Source of the DNA: an uncultured Clostridia bacterium
Lineage (GTDB): Bacteria > Bacillota > Clostridia > Oscillospirales > Ruminococcaceae
Length of the DNA stretch: 64,000 nucleotides
Assembly (NCBI GenBank): GCA_947624375.1
Contig: CANQKD010000009.1
Location: 1-64,000 of the forward strand
Reading direction: 5' to 3'
Shown here: positions 61,091-64,000 of the stretch, piece by piece
Numbering within the stretch: the first letter of the stretch is position 1
Layout: every line of letters begins with the position of its first letter
The notes under the pieces: model-generated
What the model was told of the DNA's origin: nothing
The model's input: only the letters and a program-made list of their open reading frames with translations
The model's database searches: none
Program-made: the position numbers and the translations under genes

Positions 61091-61663
61091 ATGTCAAAAA
61101 ATATCACAAGAGATGAGGCTTGGCAGCTGCTGTGCGAGTGGAACAAAGAGCCTTTTCACCTGCGGCACGCCATTACGGTAGAGGGCGTTATGCGCTACTT
61201 TGCAAAAGAACTCGGCTATGCCGATGAGGAGGACTTCTGGGGCATAGTCGGTCTGCTGCACGATCTGGATTTTGAGAAATTCCCTAGCGAGCATTGTATC
61301 AAAGAGCAGGAGATACTGCGTGACTTTGGCGCTCAGGAGCGGCTTATCCATGCGGTGGCAAGTCACGGCTATGCGCTGACTGTAGATATTCAGCCTGAGC
61401 ACGAAATGGAAAAGGTGCTGTACGCTGTAGACGAACTTACGGGGCTTATCGGCGCGGTGGCTATTATGCGGCCGTCAAAGAGTGTGTCGGATCTGGAACT
61501 GAAATCGGTAAAGAAAAAATATAAGAACGCAAACTTTGCGGCAGGCTGCTCACGCGAGGTAATAGAACGCGGCGCGCAAATGCTCGGCTGGGAGCTTGAC
61601 GACCTGATAAGCCGCACTATTCTGGCAATGCGCAGCTGTGAGGCGGAGTATGAGCGGTTCTGA
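61091..61663 (+). CDS. HD-domain phosphohydrolase-like protein
   Basis: 190 residues. HD motifs: His in LRHAITVEGVM, VGLLHDLDFEKFP (the His-Asp pair), AVASHGYAL and AVDELTGLI. Such HDIG proteins hydrolyse nucleotides or act on metabolite phosphates. AAAGGAG precedes the ATG. First gene of an operon with mnmA 21 bp downstream. Its link with sulfur is by position only. Confidence 0.82.
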   Translation: MSKNITRDEAWQLLCEWNKEPFHLRHAITVEGVMRYFAKELGYADEEDFWGIVGLLHDLDFEKFPSEHCIKEQEILRDFGAQERLIHAVASHGYALTVDIQPEHEMEKVLYAVDELTGLIGAVAIMRPSKSVSDLELKSVKKKYKNANFAAGCSREVIERGAQMLGWELDDLISRTILAMRSCEAEYERF

Positions 61664-61684
61664 CCTATAAGGAGAAGCGGCAAA

Positions 61685-62758
61685 ATGTGCAAAAAAGCTA
61701 TAGTTGCGATGAGCGGCGGTGTGGATTCAAGCGTTGCGGCATTTTTAATGAAAGAGCGCGGCTATGAATGTATCGGGGCAACGATGAAGCTGTATCATAA
61801 TGAGGATATCGGGCAGCCGCAGGGGCACACCTGCTGTTCACTGGAAGATGTTGAGGATGCAAGAAGCGTTGCATATTCTATAGGTATACCCTACTATGTA
61901 TTTAATTTCTCAGATAAGTTTCGTGAAAAGGTAATGGATCGCTTTGTTTACGCCTATGAAAACGGCGCTACTCCAAATCCGTGCATTGACTGCAACCGAT
62001 TTCTGAAATTTGATAAGCTGTATCTTCGGGCAAAGGAGCTTGGCTGCGGCTATGTGGCAACGGGGCATTACGCGCGTATTGAGAAAGACGGAACCAGAGG
62101 CAGATATCTTCTGAAAAAGGCTATGGACCACACTAAAGATCAAAGCTATGTGCTGTATTCCATGACGCAGGAGCAACTGGCTCACACCATCTTTCCGCTT
62201 GGTGAGTACCAAAAAGCGCAGGTGCGCGAAATAGCCGCGCGGCAGGGTTTTCTGAATGCGAAAAAGCACGACAGTCAAGACATATGTTTTGTACCAAACG
62301 GCAGATACGCTGAGTTTATCGAGGGCTACACGGGCAGGCAGTATCCGCAGGGGGATTTTTTGGACGAGCGCGGTAATGTTATCGGGCGGCACGGCGGCAT
62401 TATACGCTATACCATAGGTCAGCGCAAAGGGCTTGGGGTATCGGCTGCCGCTCCACTATACGTTACAAAAATTGATCCCGAAAACAACACTGTAACGCTT
62501 GGAAAAAATGAATCACTGTATTCGCGCTCGCTAATCGCAGAAGATCTGAATCTGATAGCTGTAGATAAAATAGAACGCCCCCTGCGTGTGAAAGCAAAAA
62601 TACGTTACCGCCAGAGCGAACAATGGGCAACGGTCGTGCAGACAGATAAAGACAAGGCAGAGGTCTTGTTCGACGAGCCGCAGAGGGCTGTCACAAAGGG
62701 GCAGGCTGTGGTATTCTATGACGGTGACATTGTAGTCGGCGGCGGTACGATACAATAA
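61685..62758 (+). CDS. mnmA: tRNA-specific 2-thiouridylase MnmA
   Basis: 357 residues. Puts sulfur on U34 of Lys, Glu and Gln tRNAs. PP-loop AMSGGVDSSVAAFLM at the N-terminus, the first catalytic Cys in NPCIDCNRF, and the second in HDSQDICFVPNG. RYTIGQRKGLGVS and the C-terminal beta-barrel are intact, and the length is standard. AAGGAG precedes the ATG. It needs sulfur relayed from a cysteine desulfurase, and a rhodanese is in the same operon. Confidence 0.93.
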   Translation: MCKKAIVAMSGGVDSSVAAFLMKERGYECIGATMKLYHNEDIGQPQGHTCCSLEDVEDARSVAYSIGIPYYVFNFSDKFREKVMDRFVYAYENGATPNPCIDCNRFLKFDKLYLRAKELGCGYVATGHYARIEKDGTRGRYLLKKAMDHTKDQSYVLYSMTQEQLAHTIFPLGEYQKAQVREIAARQGFLNAKKHDSQDICFVPNGRYAEFIEGYTGRQYPQGDFLDERGNVIGRHGGIIRYTIGQRKGLGVSAAAPLYVTKIDPENNTVTLGKNESLYSRSLIAEDLNLIAVDKIERPLRVKAKIRYRQSEQWATVVQTDKDKAEVLFDEPQRAVTKGQAVVFYDGDIVVGGGTIQ

Positions 62759-62770
62759 AGAGGTGAAAAT

Positions 62771-63607
62771 ATGGCGTTTTCAAAAGAGCAGACGCAGCGT
62801 TATGCACGCCATTTCGTACTGAAAGAGATAGGCGTAGAGGGACAGGAGCGGCTTTTGCAGTCGCGCGTTCTGGTCATAGGCGCAGGCGCTTTGGGCTCAG
62901 GTGCGCTTATGTATTTAGCTGCGGCAGGCATTGGCGTGATAGGCATTTGCGACGGTGACAGGGTCGAGCTTTCAAATCTGAGCCGCCAGCCTATACACAG
63001 GCAGTCTGACATAGGCATACTAAAGACTGAATCGGCAAAAAGGGCGCTGGTTGGGCTTAATCCTGACGTAACGATACAGCTTATCTCCGAGAGGGTCACA
63101 CCGGATAACATTGAAGCGGTCATCTCGCCATATGATTTTATTTTAGACTGCACAGACCGCTTTGAGACGAAATTTCTGATAAACGATGCCTGCGTGCTTA
63201 TGGAAAAGCCGTATTCTCATGCAGGCGCGGTACGCTTTGAGGGGCAAGCTATGACATATGTTCCGGGGCGTGGCGGCTGCCTGCGCTGTGTGCTGGGCGG
63301 CGTGCCCGAAAATGCGGCTTCCTGCGCCGAGGCAGGCGTTTTTGGTACTATACCGGGTATTCTGGGCTGTATTCAGGCGACAGAGGCTGTAAAATATCTG
63401 CTGGGAGCAGGCGGGCTGCTAACGGGCAGGGTGCTGCACATAGATGGTCTTACCATGCGTACACAGACTATAAACACAGGCGCGGCTGACGAAAATTGCC
63501 CTGTTTGCGGCAAAGAGAGAGCCTCTTTTTCATTATTGCAGCACCGCGGCGAATACGAACCGAAAAGCTGCGGCAGTCAAGGGAGTGATCTTCATTTTGA
63601 TGCGTGA
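62771..63607 (+). CDS. ThiF/MoeB-family E1-like adenylyltransferase
   Basis: 278 residues. ATP site VIGAGALGSGALMYLAAAGIG, DGDRVELSNLSRQPIH with the Arg finger, DCTDRFETKFLINDAC, and zinc Cys pairs CLRC and CPVC. A Cys in the E1 loop (AASCAEAGVFG) lines up with the ThiF/MoeB active region. These enzymes activate the C-terminal Gly-Gly of small sulfur-carrier proteins such as ThiS or MoaD. No carrier gene is seen in the window. It is 12 bp after mnmA and overlaps the rhodanese gene by 8 bp. Confidence 0.87.
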   Translation: MAFSKEQTQRYARHFVLKEIGVEGQERLLQSRVLVIGAGALGSGALMYLAAAGIGVIGICDGDRVELSNLSRQPIHRQSDIGILKTESAKRALVGLNPDVTIQLISERVTPDNIEAVISPYDFILDCTDRFETKFLINDACVLMEKPYSHAGAVRFEGQAMTYVPGRGGCLRCVLGGVPENAASCAEAGVFGTIPGILGCIQATEAVKYLLGAGGLLTGRVLHIDGLTMRTQTINTGAADENCPVCGKERASFSLLQHRGEYEPKSCGSQGSDLHFDA

Positions 63608-63902
63608 AGTAAACATTTGTGATTATCTAAAAGAGCGGCATGGCGGTGACATTCTTGTAGATCTTCGCAGCAAGGTAATGTACTCTTTCGGGACTATATC
63701 GGGCGCGGTCAACATTCCCGTAGAACGCATAGAAAAACTTTATGATCTGCCAAAGGATAAAACGATATGCCTTTTCTGTCAGGTCGGCGAGATAAGCGGT
63801 CAGTTTGCGCGGCTGCTTTCAGATGCAGGATATGATACCTGCGATCTTTTGGGCGGCTACCGTGAATATTTAAAAGAAAAATTAAAGGAGGAAAACTTAT
63901 GA
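63600..63902 (+). CDS. Rhodanese-like sulfurtransferase
   Basis: 100 residues. Single rhodanese domain: [27 protein letters not shown], then the active loop [11 protein letters not shown], with the persulfide Cys in ICLFCQ, and [13 protein letters not shown] at 63600 is inside the end of the thiF gene; AGGGAG is 15 bases upstream, a little far, so GTG at 63585 is an alternative. A persulfide donor or acceptor for ThiF or MnmA is inferred. Confidence 0.82.
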   Translation: MREVNICDYLKERHGGDILVDLRSKVMYSFGTISGAVNIPVERIEKLYDLPKDKTICLFCQVGEISGQFARLLSDAGYDTCDLLGGYREYLKEKLKEENL

Positions 63903-64000
63903 AAATCATTGAAACGAAAAATGCCCCTGCGGCGATAGGTCCGTACTCACAAGGAATTTTAGTGGGTGATCTTGTGTACACTTCGGGGCAGATACCTCTT
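63899..64000 (+). CDS. ridA: RidA-family enamine/imine deaminase (5' part, cut by window end)
   Basis: 34 codons remain: [20 protein letters not shown] and [13 protein letters not shown]. These are the conserved RidA start, with the GPYSQ motif. RidA removes reactive 2-aminoacrylate formed by cysteine and serine lyases. The ATG overlaps the rhodanese stop (ATGA). AAAGGAGG is at 63884-63891. Its place fits a cysteine-using operon that may continue beyond the window. Confidence 0.88.
   Translation, partial: MKIIETKNAPAAIGPYSQGILVGDLVYTSGQIPL

Overview
The window looks like a chromosome segment of a Gram-positive anaerobic gut or rumen clostridium, most like Ruminococcus (Oscillospiraceae). I base this on a cohesin protein beside a dockerin protein, a GH26 mannanase lipoprotein with an esterase, the spore-cortex hydrolase SleB behind a sigma-G-like promoter, Firmicutes-style AGGAGG ribosome sites, many TTGACA-N17-TATAAT promoters and encoded CCA tails on the tRNAs. 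The species call is inference.

Layout. 1-240: tandem promoters and leader of an rRNA operon that runs leftwards out of the window. 0.4-5.2 kb: sleB, then a divergent pair of a dockerin-bearing glucosaminidase and a cohesin-bearing surface protein. 5.2-9.3 kb: queH, a 296-bp palindromic element, a HipA-like kinase with two small followers (one broken by a stop codon) and an IS3-family element. 9.4-9.8 kb: a Gly-Arg-His-Ala tRNA operon. 9.9-13.9 kb: a cupin gene divergent from an Rrf2 regulator with three matching operators, then an ADH/epimerase/SDR operon. 14-23.2 kb: a duplicated and decaying ABC transporter/lipoprotein cluster, then broken CHASE2, sugar isomerase and FecR genes. 23.4-27.5 kb: a lipoprotein fusing a solute-binding domain to a 5'-nucleotidase C-terminal domain, with a hybrid histidine kinase 1 bp downstream. 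27.6-29.8 kb: a small membrane protein, a TetR regulator and a metallo-beta-lactamase-fold hydrolase. 29.8-35.2 kb: a mannan locus (esterase, GH26, divergent AraC) and a small redox operon. 35.5-45.9 kb: four secreted cysteine-ladder LRR proteins among intergenic repeats. 46-52 kb: a GNAT, a deletion-scarred sensor kinase/HD-GYP gene and an ABC export-type operon. 52.1-64 kb: a sulfur locus.

The sulfur locus is the most coherent system here. One strand carries a LysR gene, then a promoter, a 40-codon leader peptide with Met-Met-Cys-Cys codons, alternative RNA stems and an intrinsic terminator. Behind it lie two amino-acid permeases and their ATPase, a double substrate-binding protein (polar amino acid domain fused to MetQ domain), metN, metI, a glutamate-cysteine ligase-like enzyme and a class II amidotransferase of the EgtC type. 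The opposite strand carries an HD-domain protein, mnmA, a ThiF-type E1 enzyme, a rhodanese and ridA. A near-identical ~31-bp motif sits just downstream of the -10 element at both the lysR promoter and the mnmA-operon promoter. I infer that cysteine or methionine supply controls uptake by ribosome-mediated attenuation, and that the LysR protein links uptake to sulfur transfer.

Several genes are interrupted by frameshifts or internal deletions (7.5, 16-17, 20-23 and 46.6-49 kb). Some breaks are at short homopolymers and could be sequence errors. Others join distant domains and look like real deletions.
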